Shown piece after piece: positions 9,845-19,410 of a DNA stretch of 42,364 nucleotides. A model generated the notes under the pieces. The model was not told the origin of the DNA and searched no databases. It saw only the letters and a list, made by a program, of their open reading frames with translations. Positions within the stretch are counted from its first letter, which is position 1. Each line of letters begins with the position of its first letter. Source of the stretch: Chitinophagaceae bacterium (GTDB taxonomy: Bacteria > Bacteroidota > Bacteroidia > Chitinophagales > Chitinophagaceae); contig JANYEP010000146.1 of NCBI GenBank assembly GCA_025363075.1, forward strand, positions 1-42,364, written 5' to 3'. The position numbers and the translations under genes are program-made.

Positions 9845-10837
9845 TTAATTCAAACCAATCAACTTCTCACATTCGCTCAATAATTTATCTTTCTTAATAG
9901 CTGCTGTTCCAACTTCTTCACACACCAAACCACCAGCTATATTAGCTATTTCAGCAGCAAGGTGAATATTTTTTGTAGCTGCAAAAACCAACGATGCCAC
10001 AGCTATTACAGTATCGCCAGCACCACTTACATCAGCTATACTGCGTATATGTGTAGGTATAATATTGCAATCATTTTTGTCATTATAAAAAACACCTTTT
10101 TCGCTTAATGTTATGAAGGAAATATTGTGTTGCAATTTGTCTTTTAATTGCTTGTGAATGTCTTGCAAAATATTTTTATTAATGTCATCAAGCAGCACGT
10201 TCAATCCTTCTTTTACCTCAGCTAAGTTTGGTTTAAAAATATCTACACCAACATAGCTAAAGAAATTTTTTCGCTTGGGGTCAACTGCTGTAAGAATGCT
10301 ATTTTGCTTGCACAAAGCAATTGTTTTCTCTATAATATTTTGCGTTAAAACACCTTTGTTATAATCTTCAAAAATGATGATTTGAGGTTTCTCTGTTTCA
10401 ATATATTTTTCAATATTATTTAATAAAATAGTTTCCGTTTCGCCACAAACATCAGTTGTAATTTCAGCATCCAATCGCATCATTTGTTGGTTGCGACTTA
10501 TGACACGGGTTTTATTCGTTGTAATCCTATCTGCTGCGTGATGAATGTATGTTGTGTTGATATTTTGCTCTTGCAAAAGGGTTTGCAATTTTTCACCTTC
10601 AGCATCTTTTCCTATAACAGAAATTATGGAAGTATTTGCACCCAATGCAACAAGGTTTAATGCAACGTTGGCAGCACCTCCAAGTCGTAATTCATTTTTT
10701 TGCAAAGCTACAATAGGCACAGGTGCTTCAGGCGAAATGCGATTTACATTTCCCCACCAATAAGTATCTAACATTACATCGCCAATAACAGCAATTTTAA
10801 TGTCATTAAATTTCTTAAATAAATTATCAAACTTCAT
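9845..10837 (-). CDS. PfkB-family kinase, D-glycero-beta-D-manno-heptose-7-phosphate kinase (RfaE1/HldE N-domain-like)
   Basis: IAVIGDVMLDTYWWGNVNRISPEAPVPIV, LRLGGAANVALNLVALG, DVSGAGDTVIAV; single kinase domain. Confidence 0.88.
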   Translation of the reverse strand: MKFDNLFKKFNDIKIAVIGDVMLDTYWWGNVNRISPEAPVPIVALQKNELRLGGAANVALNLVALGANTSIISVIGKDAEGEKLQTLLQEQNINTTYIHHAADRITTNKTRVISRNQQMMRLDAEITTDVCGETETILLNNIEKYIETEKPQIIIFEDYNKGVLTQNIIEKTIALCKQNSILTAVDPKRKNFFSYVGVDIFKPNLAEVKEGLNVLLDDINKNILQDIHKQLKDKLQHNISFITLSEKGVFYNDKNDCNIIPTHIRSIADVSGAGDTVIAVASLVFAATKNIHLAAEIANIAGGLVCEEVGTAAIKKDKLLSECEKLIGLN

Positions 10838-12272
10838 CTGTTGTCTTTTTCTTTCCTATAATTAAGTAATAAACAGGAATACCAAGCAAAGTTATTATTA
10901 AACCAGGGTAAGTAAATTGTGGTTTATAAATTACCAGTAAAATACAAAATGCCAAACCCATTATAATGTAAATAATTGGAAGTATAGGATAACCAAAAGC
11001 TTTGTAAGGTCTGTCAGCATTGGGTTGTGAGCGTCTTAAAATAAAAATGCCTGCAATTGTTAGCATATAAAACATTACCACAACAAAAGAAATCATATCC
11101 AATAAATCGCCATATTTTCCACTCAAACACCAAAGGCTTGCTGCAATACATTGAATCCAAAGTGCAACTTGTGGCACGGCAAATCTATTTAACTCACCCA
11201 CTTTTTTAAAGAACAATCCATCTTTTGCCATAGTGTAATAAACCCTTGCTCCTGCAAGTATCAATCCATTGTTGCAACCAAAAGTTGAAATCATAATGCA
11301 CACTGCAATCAACGTTGTGCCATAGGCTGGAAAAATTTTATTTGCTGCTGCAACTGCCACCCTATCGTTGGAAACAAAAGCCAATTCGTGCAAAGGCATC
11401 ACGTTTAAATACATCAGATTTGCTGCAACATAAATTACTGTTACTATCAATGTTCCAAGCACCAAACTCAAGCCCAGGTTTCGTTTTGGATTTTTTATCT
11501 CGCCAGCAATAAAGGTTACATTGTTCCAGGCATCGCTACTAAAAATGCTGCCAACCATTGCTGCTGCAATAGCTCCTGCTAAAGCACTTCCACCAATGCC
11601 AATCCATTGTTCTGGTTGCAAAACTCCAGCAGTGTCTTTTGCTCCAAGATTTTGAGTAGCATTAAAACCTGTTTGCCAATTCACGTTCCAGAAACTTTCT
11701 TTCACCAATAAAAAACCACAAATTATTAGTCCAAATAAAGCAAACAATTTAGCAGAAGTAAAAAGCCTTTGTATCCATTTTGCTTCTTTAACGCCTTGTG
11801 TATTGATGAAAGTTAAAAAAGCAATAATGGCAATGGCAACCAACTGGCCAGCATAAATTTTTAATCCTAAAATTTCAAATAAAAAATAATTATTGCCAAG
11901 CTGTGGTACAAGGTATGCAAGGAATTTACTGAACGCAACGCCAACAGCAGCAATGGTTGCAGTTTGTATAACAGTAAAAAAACTCCAGCCATATAAAAAG
12001 CCAATCAGAGGATTATAGGCTTCTTTTAAATAAACATATTGACCACCAGCTTTAGGAAACATTCCACTTAATTCGCCATAGCTTAAAGCTGCAATTAAGG
12101 TCATAAAACCTGTAAGCACCCATACCAAAATAAGCCAACCAGCACTACCAACATTTCTTGTAATGTCTGCACTTACAATAAAAATTCCTGAGCCAATCAT
12201 ACTGCCTGCAACAATCATTGTGGCATCAAACAAACCAAGTGTGGGTTTAAAGGCAGTTGTGTTTTCAGTCAT
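10827..12272 (-). CDS. APC family amino acid permease
   Basis: 481 aa, about 12 TM segments, GSMIGSGIFIVSADI and related APC features. Confidence 0.92.
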   Translation of the reverse strand: MTENTTAFKPTLGLFDATMIVAGSMIGSGIFIVSADITRNVGSAGWLILVWVLTGFMTLIAALSYGELSGMFPKAGGQYVYLKEAYNPLIGFLYGWSFFTVIQTATIAAVGVAFSKFLAYLVPQLGNNYFLFEILGLKIYAGQLVAIAIIAFLTFINTQGVKEAKWIQRLFTSAKLFALFGLIICGFLLVKESFWNVNWQTGFNATQNLGAKDTAGVLQPEQWIGIGGSALAGAIAAAMVGSIFSSDAWNNVTFIAGEIKNPKRNLGLSLVLGTLIVTVIYVAANLMYLNVMPLHELAFVSNDRVAVAAANKIFPAYGTTLIAVCIMISTFGCNNGLILAGARVYYTMAKDGLFFKKVGELNRFAVPQVALWIQCIAASLWCLSGKYGDLLDMISFVVVMFYMLTIAGIFILRRSQPNADRPYKAFGYPILPIIYIIMGLAFCILLVIYKPQFTYPGLIITLLGIPVYYLIIGKKKTTDEV

Positions 12273-12286
12273 TTTATAAAAATAAA

Positions 12287-12310
12287 AAGCTGCACAATAT
12301 TGTGCAGCTT
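12287..12310 (-). terminator. Rho-independent terminator of the OmpH-like gene
   Basis: Perfect 24-nt palindrome AAGCTGCACAATATTGTGCAGCTT followed on the minus strand by TTTATTTTTATAAAA. Confidence 0.75.
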
Positions 12311-12336
12311 CAAATATAGATAGTTTACAATGTTTG

Positions 12337-12924
12337 TTATTTCTTCTTAGGTTTATACGTGTCGTTTAACCCTTTTACAATATCGTTAGTAATGTTGAAA
12401 GCAGAATCTTTGTAATAAATTAAGTCAGCAGAATTGGATATAATAAAAGAATATGTTTTGTCCTTATTGTAGTCTTTTAAAAAGTCCTCAATCTTCTTTT
12501 TTACATCCAAGAGTTTGTCTCTTGTTTCACCAGAAAGTTTACTTGCTTCACTTTGTTCTTGAAATTGATAATCACTTTCTCTACGTTGCATATCTTGGCT
12601 TGCAGCAGCCATTTGCTCTTGGCTCATTGCATTTCCTCTGCCTTGATATTCTTTTAGTTTAGCAATGTTGTCGTTCTTTTTGGCTGCCAAAATATTTTTA
12701 GCTTCTTGTTCTTTTTTTGTTAATTCATCAATAATTTGCTTGTAATATTCAAAATGGTTTTGAATAGAATCCATTTCAAAATAAGCTATCATACAACTTT
12801 TGTTTCCATTTGCTTTTGCTGCATTCGCAACAATAGGTTTTTTGTTAGAGGCAAAATGCAAGTAAAATAAAATAGCAACAGCTACTGCTAAAACAACATT
12901 GACAATTGAGTTAATATTCTTCAT
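12337..12924 (-). CDS. OmpH/Skp-like periplasmic protein
   Basis: N-terminal TM/signal, AYFEMDSIQNHFEYYKQIIDELTKKEQEAKN coiled coil, C-terminal YSFIISNSADLIYYKDSAFNITNDIVKGLN. Confidence 0.8.
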   Translation of the reverse strand: MKNINSIVNVVLAVAVAILFYLHFASNKKPIVANAAKANGNKSCMIAYFEMDSIQNHFEYYKQIIDELTKKEQEAKNILAAKKNDNIAKLKEYQGRGNAMSQEQMAAASQDMQRRESDYQFQEQSEASKLSGETRDKLLDVKKKIEDFLKDYNKDKTYSFIISNSADLIYYKDSAFNITNDIVKGLNDTYKPKKK

Positions 12925-13014
12925 TAATCTTTTTTAGGCGTCAAATATAAAAGATGGAAAATAAAAGAAGATGTTAAAAGAAATTACAAGTAGTTATTGA
13001 AGGTTTTGTTTTGT

Positions 13015-13269
13015 CTATTGACAACGAATTATCAAATATCCCATTAAACTAAGGAGAAGAAAGCCTTGAATTGCAAGAAATATTTTTTTATTTTTTTTCG
13101 ATTCCCTATATGCTATGTAAAAAATTACTACAACTGAAGCCAGTAAAATAATAGAGCTAAAAATTGTTGCCAGAGGAGACATATTTGGTTTTACTAACAT
13201 AAAGCCTATGAACAATGGAAGAATTAAGAGACCCAGCCAACCCAATAAATTATTCTTTTTATTTTCCAT
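13015..13269 (-). CDS. Small membrane protein, unknown function
   Basis: 84 aa with about 3 hydrophobic helices; A-rich region upstream of the ATG. Confidence 0.55.
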   Translation of the reverse strand: MENKKNNLLGWLGLLILPLFIGFMLVKPNMSPLATIFSSIILLASVVVIFYIAYRESKKNKKIFLAIQGFLLLSLMGYLIIRCQ

Positions 13270-13520
13270 TTAAAAAAATTTAAAACAAATCTATTAATAA
13301 CTATCATCCTCAAAGAAAAATGATTAAAATGCTTATCTTTTTTTACCAAAAAAACTAATTGCAGACATTTTTCTCCAATTTTCATCCAACTATTTTACCG
13401 TTTGTCAAATCTCTTAAAAATATTTTTTATAGAATAAAATTGCTGGAATCCTTATCTGCATTGACTTTTACAATTATAAACAATACTTTCTTATCTAAAT
13501 TACTGCAATATGCAAGGTAG

Positions 13521-13557
13521 TTTGTTTTACATAGTACCAAATATTCTATTATGTTTG
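13521..13557 (+). promoter_or_regulatory. Candidate Bacteroidota-type promoter for the 13609-16398 gene set
   Basis: TATGTTTG (13550-13557) matches the -7 consensus TAnnTTTG; TTTG at 13521-13524 is a possible -33 element, although the spacer is a little long. Confidence 0.4.
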
Positions 13558-13608
13558 CATTGTCAAAACAAAAAGACGTAAAAGTTTAAACAATTAAAAA
13601 ATTATAAA

Positions 13609-13797
13609 ATGAAAAATTCAAACACAAAAACAGAAGCATTAAATAACAAACCAGTTAATAGCTCGAACAACGAAGTAAAAAATGCTGCATCAAAAAGCCA
13701 ATTTGAAAAAAATGTTTTCAGTAGTGCAGATTTATGGAACATTCAAAAAATGAGTAGAACAGGATTTTCAAGAAGAAGGGCTAATGTGATGATGTAG
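13609..13797 (+). CDS. Small basic hypothetical protein (62 aa) with C-terminal ADLWNIQ...RR motif
   Basis: ORF with promoter-like sequence and A-rich leader upstream; followed by padR-like gene on the same strand. Confidence 0.6.
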   Translation: MKNSNTKTEALNNKPVNSSNNEVKNAASKSQFEKNVFSSADLWNIQKMSRTGFSRRRANVMM

Positions 13798-13843
13798 TAA
13801 TTTGATGATTCTATAATTAATAACTAATTTAAAAAATAAAAAA

Positions 13844-14209
13844 ATGGACATTCAAAACACACAAAGTCAAATGCGAAAAGGAGTGCTTGAGTTTTGCATT
13901 TTATCTGTGATACGAAAAGGAGAAGTTTACCCAAGTGATATTGTAGATAAAATGAAAACTGCTCAACTACAAATTTTTGAAGGAACGCTTTATCCTCTTT
14001 TAACACGACTCAAAAACGCTGGATTGCTTACTTACAGATGGGTTGAAAGCAACAGTGGACCACCACGAAAATATTTTGTAATGACAGAAAAAGGACTTGA
14101 GTTTTATGCAGAACTGGAAAGAACCTGGAAAGAACTTGCAGATGCTGTGCACACCATTACTCAAGAATCCAATGAACAACCAACAGAAACTAATAACCAT
14201 AACCAATAA
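13844..14209 (+). CDS. PadR family transcriptional regulator
   Basis: MRKGVLEFCILSVIRKGEVYPSDIVDKMKTAQLQIFEGTLYPLLTRLKNAGLLTYRW is a PadR winged helix. Confidence 0.93.
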   Translation: MDIQNTQSQMRKGVLEFCILSVIRKGEVYPSDIVDKMKTAQLQIFEGTLYPLLTRLKNAGLLTYRWVESNSGPPRKYFVMTEKGLEFYAELERTWKELADAVHTITQESNEQPTETNNHNQ

Positions 14210-14220
14210 AATTAACACAA

Positions 14221-16398
14221 ATGAAAAAGGTAATAAATATCAACTTTCAAGGCAGGGTAGTTCCTATAGAAGAATCTGCTTACGACATACTTAAACAATA
14301 CACGGAAAGTCTTAGCAATTTTTTTGCAAACGAAGAAGGTAAGGACGAAATTATTAATGATATTGAAGGCAGAATTGCTGAGCTTTTTGCCGAAACTTTA
14401 AAGAAAGGCACCACTTGTATTAGCGATGACGACATAAATAAAATCATTGCAAGTATGGGTCGTCCAGAAGATTTTGAAGCAGAGGAAGTAAATGTAAAAG
14501 AACAATTGGGTGGCAACGCTGATAACCAATATCAACAACAAAATAGCAATGCAAATGCTAAGGGAACACACGTTAAAACCAAAATGTTTAGAGATGAAAA
14601 CAACAAAGTTTTAGGTGGTGTTTGCAGTGGTATTGCAAATTATTTTGGAACTGATATTACTATCATCAGAATTTTAGCAGTCATTTTTTTTGGAGCAACA
14701 TTTTTGCCTTACTTAATTCTGTGGGTTGTTGTGCCAAGTAGCTCTACCAAGGTAATTGGTAGTGTTAGAAAAAGATTGTTTAGAGATCCTGATGAAAAAA
14801 TAATTGCTGGTGTTTGCAGTGGTTTGTCACAATACTTTGGTGTGAGTGTTTGGATTCCAAGATTATTATTCGCTATTCCATTTTTAACAATTGCATTTAA
14901 CTTCAATCGTCATCATTTTTTTGGTTTTGGAGATTTTGTAAATGTATCTGTTAGCCCAGGAACAATCGTGTTTTATATTATACTTTGGTTGGTATTACCT
15001 GAAGCTACAACAACAGCAGACAAATTGGAAATGAAAGGAGAAAAAATTGATTTAAACAGTATAAAAAATACCATTCAAAACGATATGGAAGGCTTTGGAA
15101 AAAGAGCTGAACAATGGGGAAAAGAAGTATCTCAAAAAGCAAATGAATTTGCAACAACTACTTCTCAAAAATCGCAACAATTCTCGCAAGAAGTTAATAC
15201 TACATTCAAAAAAAGCAGAGGGTCTTTAGGTGATTTTATTGTACTTATATTCAAAATATTTTCATACACCATAATTGGTATTTGTGTGATAGCAGTTTTA
15301 ATAGGATTGTTTGCAGCAGGCATTGCATTAACAGGACTCTTGCCAGCAAAGGGTTACATCATCAACGATGGTTGGCAAAATATTTTTGCTTGGGGAACTT
15401 TGATATTATTTATATGGCTACCTATTGTTAGTGCTGTAACTTTTATTATTCGCAGATTAACAAAAGCAAAAAGAAACAGCAATGCCATTCGCTACACATT
15501 TGCTGGATTGTGGACAGTTGGTTGGGTTTGTTTATTTATGCTAATTGCAACTTTATTTAACTCAATAAAATATAAAAACAATCCTGTTGAAGAAACAATT
15601 GTTCTTACTAATCCACAAGTAAATTCTCTAACAGTTTCTACAAAAGCATTTGATAAATATTATAATCATTCTTGGTTAAATATTGAACCATTTGCCAATA
15701 TTGATGATGATACTGCTTATGTAAAAAATTATAATATTCGCATTGTAAAATCTACGACAGATAGCTTTAAAGTAGTGATGGTAAAATTATCAAATGGTAG
15801 TAGTAAAAACGATGCTAATTTGAAAGCTGATAAAATTGAATTGAAAGTAATGCAGCAAGATTCAACATTGAAAATTGATAAAGGAATTGCCATTAATAAA
15901 ATAGATAAATTTAGAAATCAACACGTCATTATAACTATTGCTGTACCTGTAGGTAAAAGAATAAAAGTGAATAGCGAAACATATTGGAACCACAATTCAA
16001 GAATGACAATTGGTTACAATAATAACAATGATTGGGATGATTATAATGGCAACTATTCAAGTGATGAAAAGTCTTACAGCTACGATTCTGATGTTGAGTA
16101 TATGATGACTGTAAATGGATTAAAAAGAACATCAAATAATGTGAAGGAAAACAACAACGATGACGATGATATTAAAGACAAAGCTGAGGATTATAAAAAT
16201 AGTCGTGAAGAGCACAAACGCAAACTTGATGAAGAAAAAAGAGAATTAGATCAAAAAACAAAAGACCTAGAAAGAAGAGAAAAAGAGTTCAATAAAACAG
16301 ATTCAATTATCATTAAACAAACCACAAAGGCTAAAGAAAAAGTTACCAATACACAACTTTATTTGGCCAATATTTTGATGGAAAAATTTTCGATATAG
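14221..16398 (+). CDS. PspC domain-containing membrane protein with two tandem PspC domains and C-terminal coiled coil
   Basis: KMFRDENNKVLGGVCSGIANYFGTD and RLFRDPDEKIIAGVCSGLSQYFGVS; TM helices; C-terminal EEHKRKLDEEKRELDQKTKDLERREKEF. Confidence 0.9.
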   Translation: MKKVININFQGRVVPIEESAYDILKQYTESLSNFFANEEGKDEIINDIEGRIAELFAETLKKGTTCISDDDINKIIASMGRPEDFEAEEVNVKEQLGGNADNQYQQQNSNANAKGTHVKTKMFRDENNKVLGGVCSGIANYFGTDITIIRILAVIFFGATFLPYLILWVVVPSSSTKVIGSVRKRLFRDPDEKIIAGVCSGLSQYFGVSVWIPRLLFAIPFLTIAFNFNRHHFFGFGDFVNVSVSPGTIVFYIILWLVLPEATTTADKLEMKGEKIDLNSIKNTIQNDMEGFGKRAEQWGKEVSQKANEFATTTSQKSQQFSQEVNTTFKKSRGSLGDFIVLIFKIFSYTIIGICVIAVLIGLFAAGIALTGLLPAKGYIINDGWQNIFAWGTLILFIWLPIVSAVTFIIRRLTKAKRNSNAIRYTFAGLWTVGWVCLFMLIATLFNSIKYKNNPVEETIVLTNPQVNSLTVSTKAFDKYYNHSWLNIEPFANIDDDTAYVKNYNIRIVKSTTDSFKVVMVKLSNGSSKNDANLKADKIELKVMQQDSTLKIDKGIAINKIDKFRNQHVIITIAVPVGKRIKVNSETYWNHNSRMTIGYNNNNDWDDYNGNYSSDEKSYSYDSDVEYMMTVNGLKRTSNNVKENNNDDDDIKDKAEDYKNSREEHKRKLDEEKRELDQKTKDLERREKEFNKTDSIIIKQTTKAKEKVTNTQLYLANILMEKFSI

Positions 16399-16422
16399 AG
16401 TGTTGGTTTTGGTTTATAGTTT

Positions 16423-16448
16423 AGCCCTGCACAGTTTTGTGTGGGGCT
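16423..16448. terminator. Rho-independent terminator between convergent pspC-like and hydrolase genes
   Basis: AGCCCTGCACA/TGTGTGGGGCT stem with two G-U pairs, followed by TTTATTTT. Confidence 0.7.
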
Positions 16449-16449
16449 T

Positions 16450-17250
16450 TTATTTTACAAAATCCTCAATAGCATTGTTGACTGCATCAGTTGCTTCTAA
16501 CATTCCCATATGACCAACATTTTCCAAAATATGAATATGCGATTGAGCAGGCAAATGACATTGTTGCAAAACATCGTTTAAAGGAGCTGCAACATCTTCT
16601 GTACCCATTACAAATAAAACTGGAACTGCTACATTTTTCAAAACATCGGTTGTATCTGGTCTATTCATCATTGCAATATAATATTGCTCTAAAGCAGCAA
16701 CAGTAAAGGTTTCAGGATTTTCAATTAATGCTTCAACTACTTCAAAATATTTTTGTTTGAATTGGTTGGAGAATAAATTTGGTATTGTATTCTTTAAAAA
16801 AGCATAACTGCCATATTGTTTCATCATTTCAATGCCACGCAGACGAACTTGCTTTTTTTCTTCACTATCAGCAAAAGCTGTTGAATGAATTAACCCAAAA
16901 GCATTCAATTTTTCAGGAAATAATTTGGTGAATGCAAGTGTTATATAGCCACCCATACTATGCCCCAAAATTGTAATTTTTTGTTGAGAATTTTTTAAAA
17001 TATTTTCTACTAAATCGTTAATACAAATTGCATAATCATCTATTGAAACATTTTGTTGTATTAAAATTTGAGAAGTACCAGAGCCAGGTAAATCAGGGAT
17101 AATAACCCGATATTTTTTGTTTAAAAAGTTTCTTTGTGAATCCCAAATAGAAGCATCTTCACCAAAGCCATGCAGCAATAAAATAATATTTCCACTTCCA
17201 GTATCTGTGTAGCTAACTTTTGAATTTTTGTAAGTAAATGTGTGTTGCAT
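16450..17250 (-). CDS. Alpha/beta fold hydrolase
   Basis: LLLHGFGEDASIW, LGHSMGGYI nucleophile elbow, catalytic ENVGHMGMLE. Confidence 0.92.
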   Translation of the reverse strand: MQHTFTYKNSKVSYTDTGSGNIILLLHGFGEDASIWDSQRNFLNKKYRVIIPDLPGSGTSQILIQQNVSIDDYAICINDLVENILKNSQQKITILGHSMGGYITLAFTKLFPEKLNAFGLIHSTAFADSEEKKQVRLRGIEMMKQYGSYAFLKNTIPNLFSNQFKQKYFEVVEALIENPETFTVAALEQYYIAMMNRPDTTDVLKNVAVPVLFVMGTEDVAAPLNDVLQQCHLPAQSHIHILENVGHMGMLEATDAVNNAIEDFVK

Positions 17251-17272
17251 ATTCTTTATTCAAGCAAAAGTT

Positions 17273-17896
17273 TTAGTTATGCCCAATCCATCTGCTACCA
17301 ATTTTTACCTGATGAAATTTCATTCTGGCAACTTTATAATTAAACTTGAATTTGCGATTGGTTTGTAAATAAATATGGGCAATTGTTTTGCCCATACATT
17401 TAATATTTTTTTCAGGTGGAGGAGCTACTATTGCGGCTGATTTTATTTTTTGTGAGATTAAAAATTCATTGGCAAATTCGATTGTGTTTTTCCCATCATC
17501 ACCCACTCTATACCAATATTTATTATTTATCCAAAAAACGTAATTACTCAATGCTACATAAGCTTTTGACTGTTTGATGAAAGACTCCCCAGTTGAACAA
17601 AGTTGACCAGTATCTTTAAAAATTGCTGTTCTAATACTATCAGTAAAAACATCCAATTCTTGCTTGGTAATTATTCTGTAATATTTCGATTTTGTTATTT
17701 GTTCTTTAAATAGTTTTCTCTTTCGTTTAGTAGATTGTGCATTTACAAAAAAAATCAAAAAATAGGGGTCATTAACATCAAAATATTTCTTTGATGATTG
17801 AACATTTCTATCGTCCAATGATACACTATTTTGCTTGCCTTGGCACAAGGCAAAAGATGAAAGCAAAACAAATAATATTGTAAAAGTTAATCTCAA
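17273..17896 (-). CDS. Exported hypothetical protein
   Basis: 207 aa; signal peptide MRLTFTILFVLLSSFALCQG. Confidence 0.6.
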   Translation of the reverse strand: MRLTFTILFVLLSSFALCQGKQNSVSLDDRNVQSSKKYFDVNDPYFLIFFVNAQSTKRKRKLFKEQITKSKYYRIITKQELDVFTDSIRTAIFKDTGQLCSTGESFIKQSKAYVALSNYVFWINNKYWYRVGDDGKNTIEFANEFLISQKIKSAAIVAPPPEKNIKCMGKTIAHIYLQTNRKFKFNYKVARMKFHQVKIGSRWIGHN

Positions 17897-17958
17897 ATAT
17901 GATGTTTTGTTTGTGATAACTACATCATAATAACGCTTAACTCACTAAAATATTCTTA

Positions 17959-18363
17959 CTAAACAAGCTCTCTTGTAAGATGCACTTTGGTCATATCCAA
18001 ATACTGGTTTTGCAATTGATGCACAAAATGCACGTCAGGGTTGTGTCTAAAATCTTCCCTATACCACATTTCAAAATGAGAAAAATCTTCTGCATTTGGA
18101 GTAACCAATCTAAAAGAACCTTTTGAATATTTTACAGAACCATCGTCATTAATATGCTTAGTAAAATTTAGGTTAAACAGAGCTGCTTCGTTTAAAGGAA
18201 TAGGATGCAACTTCTCTGTTTCAAACCAAAATTCTTGAACTTCGGTTTCAACACAAACTTGTTTTTCATCACTATTAAGAAGCACAACTTCACCTTCCCA
18301 AAGTTTTCCTTCATATTCAGCAATTACAAAATCTCCGATTTTGATGTCATTAAATTTTATCAT
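17959..18363 (-). CDS. Conserved-looking hypothetical protein with possible N-terminal SH3/Tudor-like beta-barrel
   Basis: 134 aa; IGDFVIAEYEGKLWEGEVVLLNSDEKQVCVETEVQEFWFETEKLHPIPL reads like a small beta-barrel. Confidence 0.55.
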   Translation of the reverse strand: MIKFNDIKIGDFVIAEYEGKLWEGEVVLLNSDEKQVCVETEVQEFWFETEKLHPIPLNEAALFNLNFTKHINDDGSVKYSKGSFRLVTPNAEDFSHFEMWYREDFRHNPDVHFVHQLQNQYLDMTKVHLTRELV

Positions 18364-18518
18364 ATTACAATCGTTTAGGGTCTAAATGTAGATGTTATTT
18401 TGAATATTAAATAAAAAAAATAGCCTGTATTTCTAAAACTAATGCAATTAAAAATTTTCTTCATTTACTTGCTATCATCGTTTCTTTGCGTTTCATTTTT
18501 TTTAACCAAATTTGCTAT

Positions 18519-19409
18519 ATGAAACAAATTTCTGTGATTGGTGCAGGCACAATGGGAAATGGCATCGCACACGTTTTTTCTCAAACAGGTTTTGCTGTAA
18601 CCCTTATAGATGTTAATGCTGCACAACTTGAAAAAGCATTGGCTACTATTGCTAAAAATCTTGATAGACAAATATCAAAAGGCACTTTAACCGAAGAACA
18701 AAAAATTACAACACTTGCCAATCTCACTATTCAAACAGATATTACAATTGGCGTTAGTCAGGCAGATTTAGTGGTTGAAGCTGCAACAGAAAATGTGGAT
18801 TTAAAATTAAAAATATTTAAGCAAATCGATGAATTTGCTCCTGCTAATTGCATATTAGCAAGCAATACATCTTCTATATCAATTACAAAAATTGCAGCTG
18901 CAACAACACGTCCTACCAAAGTAATTGGTATGCACTTTATGAACCCTGTGCCAATAATGAAACTGGTAGAAATTATTAATGGTTATGCAACAGATAAAGA
19001 AGTTACAAATACTATTGTTGAACTAAGTAAACAACTTGGCAAAGTGCCTTGTATAGTTAATGATTATCCAGGTTTTATTGCCAATAGAATTTTAATGCCA
19101 ATGATAAATGAAGCTATTTATAGTTTGTATGAGAGTGTTGCTGGCGTTGAAGAAATTGATAATGTTATGAAACTTGGAATGGCACATCCAATGGGCCCTT
19201 TGCAACTTGCAGATTTCATTGGTTTAGATGTTTGTCTTAGTATTCTTCGTGTGTTGCACGATGGATTTGGCAATCCAAAATATGCACCTTGCCCTTTGCT
19301 TATTAATATGGTAATGGCTGGAAAATTGGGTGCAAAATCTGGCGAAGGTTTTTATGTTTACACAGCTGGTAGTAAAGATTTGGTAGTAAGTAATAGTTTT
19401 AAGAAGTAA
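18519..19409 (+). CDS. 3-hydroxybutyryl-CoA dehydrogenase
   Basis: MKQISVIGAGTMGNGIAHVFSQTGFAVTLID Rossmann motif; ASNTSSISIT; GMHFMNPVP. Start moved from 18486 to 18519. Confidence 0.93.
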   Translation: MKQISVIGAGTMGNGIAHVFSQTGFAVTLIDVNAAQLEKALATIAKNLDRQISKGTLTEEQKITTLANLTIQTDITIGVSQADLVVEAATENVDLKLKIFKQIDEFAPANCILASNTSSISITKIAAATTRPTKVIGMHFMNPVPIMKLVEIINGYATDKEVTNTIVELSKQLGKVPCIVNDYPGFIANRILMPMINEAIYSLYESVAGVEEIDNVMKLGMAHPMGPLQLADFIGLDVCLSILRVLHDGFGNPKYAPCPLLINMVMAGKLGAKSGEGFYVYTAGSKDLVVSNSFKK

Positions 19410-19410
19410 T

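Noticed and set aside
12287-12310. Perfect 24-nt palindrome considered as an operator site
   Set aside because: Followed by a T-rich run on the minus strand downstream of the OmpH-like gene, so a terminator is the simpler explanation.
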